Shown in pieces: positions 40,190-51,000 of a stretch of DNA of 64,000 nt. Both the position numbers and the translations under genes were made by a program. Numbering within the stretch: position 1 is the stretch's first letter; every line of letters starts with the position of its first letter. The DNA comes from Arabidopsis thaliana (taxonomy: Eukaryota; Streptophyta; Magnoliopsida; Brassicales; Brassicaceae), in assembly GCF_000001735.4 (NCBI RefSeq), contig NC_003070.9, positions 8,618,001 through 8,682,000 on the forward strand, in the 5' to 3' direction. The notes beneath the pieces were generated by a model that was not told where the DNA came from, did not search any database, and worked only from the letters and a program-made list of their open reading frames with translations.

Positions 40190-41497
40190 TCAAGATACAG
40201 AGACCATCACACTTGGGTTTGAAGAGACATAGCGAAGCAACTCCTCATCGGCTTCGAATCTAGACATATCGTTCTGGTCAAGGTTGATCCAAGCTTCAAT
40301 TCCATCACCTTCCTTAGTATCAATGAAAGCTACAAGATTTTTGTAGCTCATTCTTGCAGAGGCAACCCACAAAGGTTTCCCCCATCCGAAATCTGCTTCA
40401 TACACCGGAAATTTGCAGAGGCTCGTGAAGCTAAACGATACAATCTCTCCATTGACAAAACCTGAAGCTTGTTTGTTTAGAAACTCTAGGTGTCCTCTGT
40501 TATCTTCTTGAAGTTTCTTCACGTAAACTGCGTCTATCTTTCTAATCTCCTCTCTCATCTGATCCACAAGAGAAGCCTTTTCTTCATCATTTTCATTGAT
40601 TATCATCATAGGGACAGTAACAGAGAACCTCATGATGTTCCCGAACATGTTGTCTGGTATATCTGGATCTGCTTGTCTACGCAAGTTCACTGGATGAATC
40701 AGTGTATAGATCTTTCCGGTTTTATCATCATGGTTTGTTGAAGCCATGAAACGGCTCCATATGAATACCGATAAGACCTCAACACGTGTCGCGCGGATCT
40801 TCTTGTTTCCGCTGAATCTTTCTCTTAAAGACTCAACAGAAGATCTCAAGAACACGAAGCGTCTGGTTACTATGTTCTCCTTCGTGATACCTGTAGCCAT
40901 GTTTAAGTTTTCTATGTCGCACGGAGGAAACATCTTGGCGAGATCAAAAGAAGGAGTAATGATTTCATCAGTCTGGCCACGAGCAAAAGCTGCCCAACTG
41001 TTGACGAAGATGAGACCAGACAGTGCATCACAGAGTTTATGAGAAAGGCCTATTCCGAGTGCTAAGCCGCCACATTCAAAGAAAGTGAGCTGTACCGTGA
41101 GAGGCACGTCACTCACTTCATGGAATTCGAATGGATGAAGCTTGTTAAGTTCGTTAGGATTTGGGTTTTCTAGAATCTGTGACATGTTGCAATCGGCTTT
41201 GGCTTCGACGAAAGACACACCCACATCGTTGCACACAACAACATCACCCGAGTTCTTGATGCGTCCTGCCAAGGGGTAATAGAGATTCAATATTTCAGAC
41301 AAAGAACTCTTGATGTGATCACTTCGTTCTTTGTCTGATAGATTAGTCTTGTTATGGTAAAAGAAAAGGAAAGGCATGAAAATGGGAGGAGCAAGCTGAT
41401 CAAGGAAAGAGAGATGATGATGGCATGGAGGATGATTAAGGTTTCGAGGAGAGGGCTTGACGAGTTCCTGAGAAGTTACCGTGATCTCAAGCCCCAT
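40190..41497 (-). CDS. BAHD-family HXXXD acyltransferase (At1g24430-like)
   Basis: Single exon, 435 residues, starting MGLEITVTSQELVKPSPRNL. Catalytic motif HKLCD (His153, Asp157), YYPLAGRIKNSGD and YEADFGWGKPLWVASAR are present in the usual order, so the enzyme looks intact. It is a clear homologue of the neighbouring acyltransferase but well diverged (HKLCD against HKITD, different middle region), and in opposite orientation, so this is an old pair rather than a recent copy. It uses acyl-CoA donors in the cytosol; the acceptor is unknown. Confidence 0.94.
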   Translation of the reverse strand: MGLEITVTSQELVKPSPRNLNHPPCHHHLSFLDQLAPPIFMPFLFFYHNKTNLSDKERSDHIKSSLSEILNLYYPLAGRIKNSGDVVVCNDVGVSFVEAKADCNMSQILENPNPNELNKLHPFEFHEVSDVPLTVQLTFFECGGLALGIGLSHKLCDALSGLIFVNSWAAFARGQTDEIITPSFDLAKMFPPCDIENLNMATGITKENIVTRRFVFLRSSVESLRERFSGNKKIRATRVEVLSVFIWSRFMASTNHDDKTGKIYTLIHPVNLRRQADPDIPDNMFGNIMRFSVTVPMMIINENDEEKASLVDQMREEIRKIDAVYVKKLQEDNRGHLEFLNKQASGFVNGEIVSFSFTSLCKFPVYEADFGWGKPLWVASARMSYKNLVAFIDTKEGDGIEAWINLDQNDMSRFEADEELLRYVSSNPSVMVSVS

Positions 41498-44339
41498 TCT
41501 TGTTTTGAAATAACTTATAATAATGATGTATGAGAACTGAGCAGACTCATGCTTCGTCAGTAAGATTATATAAGCTAAAGTTATAAGGAGGTATAGTCCT
41601 CTTTAATAACGTGTCATGGTGATTAGACACGGATCAGAATTAGACCCAAGTGAACAAGAAAGTTACAAATTTTATACAAAGATTTGGTTTTGGAGACTTC
41701 AGCTGGATTATTTTGTCAACATTATGAAACTTGATATGGGGTTTTGGTTTAACCCAGTTTTATACTAACGTTAGGTGGAAAACTATATCTTCTATTTAGA
41801 CTTGAACAAGTTAATTTGCCGCAAGTGAGTTAAGCAGCTTCACAGGATACCTTTTCCCTCAAGAAACTCAAGCTTCACAGGATGCCTTTTTCCGCAAGAA
41901 ACTCTTCTATACAAAATGAGTTTAGGAATAAGTACAAACAAACAAAAATTAAAAACAGGGATTCGGTTCGTCAACAATTATATAGTGATAACATTTTCAA
42001 AGTATATATCATCATCATCATTAACTAGTTGGGGTTGGTGGTCGATGGTCCTCAACATCTCCTTTAGTCCTTTAGACTAGTCCTTACCAAAAACGTTTGA
42101 CTATTCATTTTAGCTAAATTATATATTCCGATAGGCTCGTTTTAATTATACGAAATTATACTTTTGTATTGCCATTCATAACAAATTTTATTTTGTATAT
42201 ATATGTTTGTGGTCGATATAGTCAATGGAACCATTAGGTAGAACTTTAAATCAATAAATGATATTTTTGAATTGAAAATTAGGGTACGAATTATTCCAAA
42301 TTCCCATTCTTCAACTTAATAAATATGGGCTGTTCATCTACTATGAATTAATATGATCATTACGACCAATAGCAACTAACCAGAATAATACTATAGTATA
42401 TATTCCCTAGAAACCAATTTTTAATTAGTGGCATTAACATATTCATAAGACAATTAATATTTTTATTTTTATTTATACTATTCAACATTTTTCACAAAAG
42501 AAAAAATCCTCCGGGGGGAAAAAACATGCTTTTGGATTAAATATTAAACAAAGAAGGCTCGATCTACAATTTCTAAATCTATATATAGTTAGAAATCATT
42601 GTAGCAATAGAGTAAACGTTATTTCTTCATGCTAGCTTCATACGTCATAAATTATGTTGGAGGACACACCATGGTGTTGAATTCATCATTTTCTATATAG
42701 CTAGTTGCCAATAAAATTATAATATTCGTTATGGAATTTGAAGGCTGAGAAATATTGTTGCTGGAGAGCGAGTTTAGTTTGTTGTCCACGCGAACAGCAA
42801 TGATTCAAAACAAAAGTAATAGTTTAACGAAAACGTAGGGTTTTGTTGAGTTATGTATCTCAGCTCTCAACACGATCAACGTCACGTTCAAAACATTACA
42901 TCTGGATTTGATTATTCCAGGATATTAATTAATTAGGGTTTATCCACTATACTCAATAGAAAACGTACAAACTTCTGAAATGTTTAAAGTACAATTACTA
43001 TTTAATTAATCTTCTTAATCAATTCTTATTACGTTGACTATTGTGACTCGTGAAAATAGCCCGTGGACTTTGGATGAGGTATTTTACTGCAGCTCATGAC
43101 ATGTTAATAGGACTTATCTAATAGACTAATACTATAGATGTTAGAAACTCTAAATACAAAAGGACTTATCTATAAATATAATCGAACTCAACAATCTCAG
43201 TGTAATACCATGAATCAACAATCTTAGCAACCTTTATAACACCATGAATTTAACATTATCATCGTAGTCAATAATAAACGTTTTTTTCTTTTTATACATT
43301 AAAAAAAAAAAAATACAATCGTTTAATTAATCAACGAAACGACTGTGTTTTAGTTTCCGTCTAAAATTTAACACCGTTTATTTGCAACATTTGATAGATT
43401 ATGCATTTAATTTGTTCAAATTTTCAAGATGAAATGTCAATACTTTTGAGTTTATTTTTTTATTTATTTATTTTTTATTAATTTTTTTATACATTTTTAT
43501 TAATTTTGATTATGGACAAACTAGATTTTTGTAAAATTAACATTGCAATCATGAAAGTGATATTTTCAAAACAAAAGTACATTAGTCTAAAATGATACTG
43601 AAATATGAAAAGGATAAAATATGCACTACTAATTTAGTATAGAATCGATAATGAAGAGAGAATCTTCTTCCCTATTCCCTAATTGTGTTCATAATTAGCA
43701 TAATATAATAAGGAAATAATGTTGGCTCTGACAGGTCACAGATATTGAAGACTTGAACAAAAAAAATACTTTATGAAAGAAGTTGATTAAAGAAACCAAT
43801 TTGGTAACGGAGACCTGCCAACAGAAAGCATATAATGTTTTATAGATAAGGACAAAAGCTATTTCTCTCTACAAACATTATAACAACAACACTCATCATC
43901 ATCATCCAATTTCTCATCATTATGATCTTTGAAACAGAACACCAAAATTAAAAAAGTTTGCAAGAACAAAAAAAAAAAAAGAGATAAGATTCTTCTCTCT
44001 GTATTTTTGAAAAAAAATATATATAAATTTTTTTCTTGGCTTTCACGAAGTCTCTTTCTCTGGCTGCAAAAATATCATCAATAGCGAAAAGTCGCTTCTT
44101 TTTTCTTCTTCCAAAATCTTTAATTTTGTGAAACCGAAGAGATAAGACGTGGAGAAAAGCAGACGTCTCTGTTGTTTGTTTTTGATTCATCGGGTTCTAA
44201 GGATTTGTCTGTTTCCAAGACACAAACTTTGGATTCTCTTCTCTTCCTGTTCGTCTTCTCTTGTCTTGATCCTTTTGTTATCATCATCATCTCTTCATCG
44301 AGAGAAGAGAGACGAGATTAGGGATTTAAGTTAAGGAGG
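41498..44339. other. Intergenic, AT-rich, 2.8 kb
   Basis: No supported gene. At about 41829-41902 there is a two-copy tandem repeat of about 36 bp (CTTCACAGGAT.CCTTTTTCC.CAAGAAACTC). The last 350 bp (about 43980-44339) form the leader region of the RING gene, with A-rich and CTTCTTC tracts. Elsewhere only AT-rich sequence is seen. Confidence 0.5.
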
Positions 44340-45777
44340 ATGTATTATCAGTTGACCAAGTCTTCTTACAGAGACTCTTTGAAGATTCTGGAGGCTGATA
44401 TTGAGCACGCCAATGGACTGTGAGTCATCCTCTGATTCTTTCTGGGTTCTTTGATTTTTACTGGGTTTAGGGTCTTTAGTATCGATTGTTATAGTTGGCT
44501 TCGATGATTTAGGGTTTAGGGCCCCACAATTTTACATTTTCGGTCGTTATCACGAACTTAGATTATTAAAAATCGAAACTTTGCAGAAATGGTCAAAAAA
44601 TTGCTAAATTTTGTGGCATGCGTGGTGTGGTCTTGATGCATATGTTGTCTGAAGAAATGGGTTAAATGTGATTAGAAGGATGGTAACTGAATAGTCTCAC
44701 AATTTGTATATCTGTGGTGTGGTATTGATGCATATGTTGTCTGTGGAAATGGTTTATGTGATTCGAAGGATATAGTAACTGCTTAGTCTCAGAATTGGTA
44801 TCTGTGTGGTTTGTTCTTCAGGCATATGTTGTCTGAAGGGATGGGTTATGTTAGAAGGATTAGTGTAATGACTGATTACTCTCAAATTTGATTCAGGGCT
44901 GCTGAGATTCCAATGGGAAAGAGCGGTGTGCGACTTCAGATGAAATTGGTGTGCAGCAATTTGGCTCCATTCTTCATATTCCTGCTACAATGGATGGATT
45001 TCTCATGTCTGCTTCCAAGATATTTTGATTTCTTCCACATACTCATATACAAGGTTGTTACCGCATACATAGATATCGAGTTGTGTGTGTGTGTGTGTGA
45101 AATGGTAGATTCCCTGATAGTTTCTCTCCTTTCCTCTTGGCTTGTTTGTTTTATAGGTGTCTTCTTTGTCTTGTACAGGTACGTGCTGATGGGCGGTGGA
45201 ATCGATCTAGGTACGGAAGGAAAGCTACGATTAGGGAGTTTTACGGTAAGACTAAGCTCTTAATTGTGATTGTGTTTCTTCTACTGTGGGCTTAATCTTA
45301 TAACTATGGCTCTGGCTAAATGCAGGTGTTATATTACCATCACTTGAGCGACTTCATATCAACTTTGCTGACTTACCGGACGAAAGCTTGTGGTATCCGA
45401 ATCCAAAAGCCATCACCAAGAAGCAGTATGACATTGAAGGTAGCAGATACATGAATAGCATTGACTTGGAAAGAGAAGACGAATGCGGGATTTGCTTAGA
45501 GCCTTGCACCAAAATGGTGTTGCCAAACTGTTGTCATGCCATGTGCATCAAATGTTACCGTAACTGGAACACAAAGTCGGAGTCATGCCCGTTTTGTCGT
45601 GGCAGCATCAAGAGAGTGAACTCAGAGGATCTGTGGGTGCTAACTTGCGATGAAGATGTGGTGGATCCAGAGACGGTCACCAAAGAGGATCTTCTTCGGT
45701 TCTACCTCCACATCAATAGCCTTCCTAAGGATTATCCAGAAGCGGCCTTCTTAGTCTACAACGAGTACTTGATATGA
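44340..45777 (+). CDS. RING-type zinc finger protein (probable E3 ubiquitin ligase, At1g24440-like)
   Basis: Four exons: 44340-44419, 44897-45053, 45179-45245, 45326-45777; 251 residues. The N-terminal half (MYYQLTKSSYRDSLKILEAD, then CSNLAPFFIFLLQWM) is helical with a hydrophobic stretch. A C3HC4 RING follows at about 155-195: CGICLEPC...LPNCCHAMCIKCY...WNTKSESCPFCR. The tail (DLLRFYLHINSLPKDYPEA) is conserved in this plant subgroup. RING domains bind E2 enzymes and zinc; the target is unknown. An alternative acceptor (TTATAG, about 45156) exists before exon 3; the one used at 45178 keeps frame. Confidence 0.9.
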
Positions 45778-46200
45778 TTTTATCCCGAAACATAAATACG
45801 GGTGTACAGAGGGAGAGAGTGATCCCAGACCTTTGATTAAGTGTACATAAGAATCTGGTGATCCATTAATGTTCCTTCGTTTTAGATTATGATTTATGAA
45901 GATTGTCATAATCTTAATGTGTACCCCTTTTATTATCAAAGATCAAATGAGAAAGATGATCTTCATGTCTTCTTGCCAACATAAGCATGTTTGAAGATGA
46001 GATTTAAAAACTGTTATAAGTAAAATCAATTCCTAGAGATGTTCAATCCGGATAAACCAATGCAAACCGAATCGAACCGAACCAAACCAATTGATTGTGC
46101 AATTGTGCTAACTGTTTCAATTTATAAATCCTCAAGTTTCTCTCTCTCTCTCGCAGAACAGAGAGTGGTGAAATCAAGTGAAGAACACTAAGGTTCAACT
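45778..46200. other. Intergenic and leader of NFD2
   Basis: 422 bp. A tandem ACCGAATCGAACCGAACCAAACC stretch (short tetramer-like repeat, about 46066-46090) and a CT dinucleotide run (46139-46155) precede the NFD2 start. No gene. Confidence 0.5.
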
Positions 46201-47077
46201 ATGGCGACTCTTCGTTTCACTCTACTTCTTCTTGTCTTCGTCGTCGGGATCTTCTTCTCCTTCTCCTCCGTTTCTCATGTATCTCCATCTCATCTCTTCT
46301 CTAAAAACCCAAACTTTTTATATTTTGTGATCCGAACACGATCCGTTTCTTATTTCTTCGTGGCGTCTTTGGTAGGTACGTGCAACAAGTGAAATCAATC
46401 TCAGGATCGAACCATTTTCCTCGCCGTTCGCGACGGATCTTGCAAAGCTGCAAACTCAAATTGGGTACAGTAACTTAAAGTCACTTCTTCTCTGTTGATT
46501 TTACTAATTTGTTCCTAAATGTGTATTGGAGGATCATAATTAGGGAAATTAAGGCCATTTCTATAAGATTAGATACTCTCTTGATGTGATGATTAAGTTG
46601 AATCACTGATTTGGTTAAATTCTATACTCTTAAAGTTGTGACCTTTCCTTTTTTTTTGTTTGGTGTAGCTACAAGTTTAACAACATCAACCTTCTTCGCC
46701 GTGCAATGACTCATGCTTCTTTTTCTCAAGAGAACAACAAAGCCTTGAGTATCTTTGGAACCCATATCATTGAAACCGCGGTCTCTCTTCAGTTTCTCGC
46801 TAAAGATATCGATATTTCCTCGAAAGCACTGGGCCGTTTGATATCAGAGGTTTCAAATGTGGAGTCCTCATGTGCTCTTGACGGAGACCGGTTGGGTTTG
46901 GGGAAGATAATCAGAGTTTCTACTAAGACAGATGCATCGAACTCGGCCATTCTTTGTACTGGCTTTAGGGCAATCTTTGGAGCTATAGCTATTGATGCTG
47001 GAACGGTTGATGAAGCCATCAAGGTTTTCTGGAAGGTACATGGAGCTCGAGCTGGAAGACTAGTCTCTATGTTGTAA
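46201..47077 (+). CDS. NFD2: RNase III-like domain protein NFD2 (NUCLEAR FUSION DEFECTIVE 2)
   Basis: Three exons: 46201-46278, 46376-46464, 46669-47077; 191 residues. The first 20 or so residues (MATLRFTLLLLVFVVGIFF) are strongly hydrophobic, like a secretory signal peptide or anchor. The rest follows the RNase III fold: LAKLQTQIGYKFNNINLLRR, AMTHASFSQENN, then a helical middle and a C-terminal FRAIFGAIAIDAGTVDEAIK. The position of the RNase III signature (normally NERLEFLGDAVL-like) here reads NNKALSIFGTHII, so the acidic metal ligands are missing there; the second signature lacks its DxxE too (FGAIAIDAG). The family mutants affect polar nuclear fusion in the female gametophyte. Nuclease activity is doubtful from sequence. 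Confidence 0.88.
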
Positions 47078-48071
47078 ATTAGAGCTTTATTAAGTCATTA
47101 AAGTCATGTTTTTTCGGATGCCAAGTTCTAAGAGACTCTTCTCCAATGCTTAGAATTTTATGGTTGATGTTAACTATTAGCTGCTGTTATGAGGGTGTAA
47201 GTGATCATACTATAGTGTTGACTCCAAAACTATCTATTTTTGTTGCAGTACCTGCAGTGACTTAATGACTGAAAACGTTAAAATGACAACAAATCAGTCA
47301 ATTGCAAAGAATTATGGTGGTATCTCCATAGAAAATGTGAAAGTGGTCCAAAATGTGAGAGATGTGCATGCAGACTTGTGGATCCAACAGTTGTGAAAGA
47401 TGTTATGTAATCAGAATGTGCAAATGATGCAATAGCGACACATTAGTAATTCGAACTGTTACATGTGTTGCAGTAAGCAAGTCATAGGAAATAGGGATCC
47501 CATCATCATTTACTTGTTATTATGTTGAATTTAATTGATATATTTTGTGAATATAGGATTACATATGTATTTAATGCGATATTTTGTTAAGAAGATTTTA
47601 TGAGAGAATCTGTAATTATATTCTAATTTTTGTCTTACATTTGCAATATATACGTTTGACTAAAATTAAGTGATCCTTAAATTGCACATATTACCATATA
47701 AAAGTCACGTGAACAGAAGCAAACGTTTCTTATTGGACGAAACACATCACCCACTTCAATGGCACGACACAACCAAAACATATGTCCAAAAAAAATAAAC
47801 GATTTTGGGAGAAAACAAAACGCACCGCGTCGGTCGTGCTGCAACGCTTTCTTCTTCTTCTTCTTACCTCGCTAATTTATTACTCACGGATCTCTCTGAC
47901 TTGAGCCGTTTCACACACTTCCTTTGTTTGCTCCATTTCTCGACTCTCTCTAGAGGTCCCGTCTTTGATTACCGATATTGGCTAATCTCTCTCTCTCTTT
48001 AATCCTTCTTCGGTTTCCGAATTCGTGATAGATCTATTGGGGGAAAAAAGGGTTGGGATCGTATTTAGATA
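47078..48071. other. Intergenic: NFD2 3' flank and TNO1 leader
   Basis: About 1 kb. A (CTT)n-like run occurs at about 47848-47865 and a CTCTCT run at about 47985-47999 in the leader of the next gene. No supported gene. Confidence 0.5.
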
Positions 48072-51000
48072 ATGCACGAGAAGGATGATCTTCCGCAGGA
48101 TTCTATAGCTGATGGAATTGAGAATGATGACGAGTCTAATGGGCAAGAAGAAGAAGAGCTTGATCCTGACCAGGTGAGATTTCTATTTCACCATGGCTCT
48201 GAATCGTTTATGTGGTTTGTGTTTCGTATGCTGAAATTGGGGGGATATATTGGTATTTTGCAGGGAACAGCTTTCGTTGATAGTAAGGAAGATATGTTTG
48301 TTGATGCTCCTGAAGAGTTGAATTTTGATACACCTAGCAAGGAAGCTCTTACCACAGATGACGATGATAATGATGACCTTGGAACTCATTTCAATGTCTG
48401 TTATTTTTTTTATGATTCTTTTTAAAGTCTAAATTTTTTGTTGAGTTTCCTCGAAAATTTATTGAAAGATCTTTTCTTTTTTTGTTTTCTGCATATAGAT
48501 TGAGAAGGGGGATTGGGAGAAGGAACTTGCAGGGCTTCAGGAGCAGTTTAAGCTGTTGACTGGTGAGAATGATTTGACAGGTGAAGATGGGAACACTACT
48601 GTGGATATTGTCAGTCGCTTCTCGAAGTTCTTAAAAACTGCCAAGGAAGAGCGGATTCAGCATGAGGTTGCACTCAAGGAGCTTCACGGGGTTATTAGTG
48701 GGAGGGACGATGAGATTGCTGATCTCACCACAAAAATCTCTGAGCTTTCTTCGTCGCAGCCGGTTTCCGAAATGGGTGATCAGGCACAGAACTTGGAGCA
48801 CCTTGAGGCTGCAACGGATAGGATTATGGTTTCTCTTAGTAATGTATTTGGGGAAGGGGAGTTGCAGTATGGTTCTTCTATCTCTGAAAAGCTTGCTCAT
48901 CTGGAGAACCGAGTTTCGTTTTTAGGTGCAAAGTATACTGAGTTTTACTATGGTGCTGATCAGTTAAGGAAGTGTTTGGCTAGTGATGTGTTGGATCTTA
49001 GTTTCCAAGAGGATTTTGGTTCAGCTCTTGGTGCTGCTTGTTCTGAGCTATTTGAGCTCAAACAGAAGGAAGCAGCCTTTTTTGAAAGACTTAGTCATCT
49101 AGAAGATGAGAATAGGAACTTTGTTGAACAAGTGAACAGAGAGAAAGAAATGTGTGAGTCAATGAGAACAGAATTTGAAAAATTGAAGGCAGAGCTTGAG
49201 CTAGAAAAGACTAAGTGTACTAACACAAAAGAAAAGCTCAGCATGGCCGTAACAAAGGGGAAGGCGTTAGTTCAGAACCGGGATGCTCTGAAGCATCAAT
49301 TGTCTGAAAAAACAACAGAGCTTGCGAATAGGTTGACTGAATTACAAGAGAAGGAGATTGCCCTTGAAAGTTCTGAAGTAATGAAGGGGCAGCTGGAACA
49401 ATCGTTAACCGAAAAGACGGATGAACTTGAGAAATGCTATGCTGAATTGAATGATAGGTCCGTATCCCTGGAAGCATATGAGCTAACAAAGAAGGAGTTG
49501 GAACAGTCTCTGGCTGAAAAAACAAAAGAACTTGAAGAGTGTTTGACGAAACTACAAGAGATGTCAACAGCATTGGATCAATCTGAACTCGACAAAGGCG
49601 AGTTAGCAAAATCCGATGCTATGGTTGCATCATATCAGGAAATGTTATCGGTGAGGAACTCTATCATTGAAAATATTGAAACTATCCTGTCAAACATATA
49701 TACACCTGAAGAAGGTCACTCTTTTGATATCGTTGAAAAAGTAAGGTCACTTGCAGAAGAGAGGAAAGAGCTCACAAATGTTTCCCAGGAATACAACAGA
49801 CTAAAAGATTTGATCGTTTCCATTGACTTACCAGAGGAGATGTCCCAATCCAGCTTAGAAAGTCGCCTAGCTTGGCTTAGAGAATCTTTTCTCCAGGGAA
49901 AAGATGAAGTTAATGCCTTGCAAAACCGGATTGAAAGTGTAAGCATGTCTCTTTCAGCAGAAATGGAGGAGAAAAGTAACATTAGAAAGGAACTGGATGA
50001 TTTAAGTTTCAGTTTGAAAAAAATGGAGGAAACTGCAGAGCGAGGTTCGTTGGAGAGGGAGGAAATTGTGAGGAGACTTGTGGAAACCTCTGGCTTGATG
50101 ACAGAAGGAGTCGAAGATCATACTTCTTCAGATATCAATTTACTTGTTGATAGATCATTCGACAAGATAGAAAAGCAAATCAGGGATTCTAGTGATAGTT
50201 CTTATGGCAACGAAGAAATATTTGAAGCCTTTCAAAGTCTCCTTTATGTGAGAGATCTGGAGTTTTCACTTTGTAAGGAAATGCTAGGAGAGGGAGAGCT
50301 GATTAGCTTTCAGGTAAGCAATCTCTCAGATGAGCTAAAGATCGCATCTCAAGAACTTGCTTTCGTGAAAGAAGAAAAAATTGCTTTGGAGAAAGATCTA
50401 GAGCGATCAGAGGAGAAATCTGCTTTGCTCAGAGACAAACTTTCTATGGCTATCAAGAAAGGCAAGGGACTAGTCCAAGATAGGGAAAAGTTTAAAACTC
50501 AGTTGGATGAGAAAAAATCTGAAATCGAAAAGCTGATGCTCGAGTTGCAGCAGCTAGGTGGTACGGTTGATGGCTACAAGAATCAGATAGATATGTTATC
50601 GAGAGACTTAGAGCGCACGAAAGAGCTAGAGACTGAGCTTGTTGCTACTAAAGAAGAAAGAGATCAACTTCAGCAATCCTTATCTCTAATTGACACGTTG
50701 TTGCAGAAAGTGATGAAATCAGTTGAAATTATAGCTCTCCCTGTTGATCTAGCATCTGAAGATCCTTCAGAAAAGATTGACCGACTTGCTGGGTACATCC
50801 AAGAAGTGCAGCTGGCTAGAGTAGAGGAACAAGAAGAAATAGAAAAAGTAAAGTCAGAAGTTGATGCGTTAACCAGTAAATTAGCAGAAACCCAAACAGC
50901 CCTGAAGTTGGTTGAGGATGCCTTGTCTACTGCAGAGGATAACATCAGTCGGCTTACTGAGGAGAATAGAAATGTCCAAGCTGCCAAGGAAAATGCTGAG

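Noticed and set aside
49238-49609. Minus-strand frames under the long TNO1 exon
   Set aside because: Coiled-coil coding DNA often leaves open antisense frames rich in Leu/Ser; no start context, splice or domain evidence.
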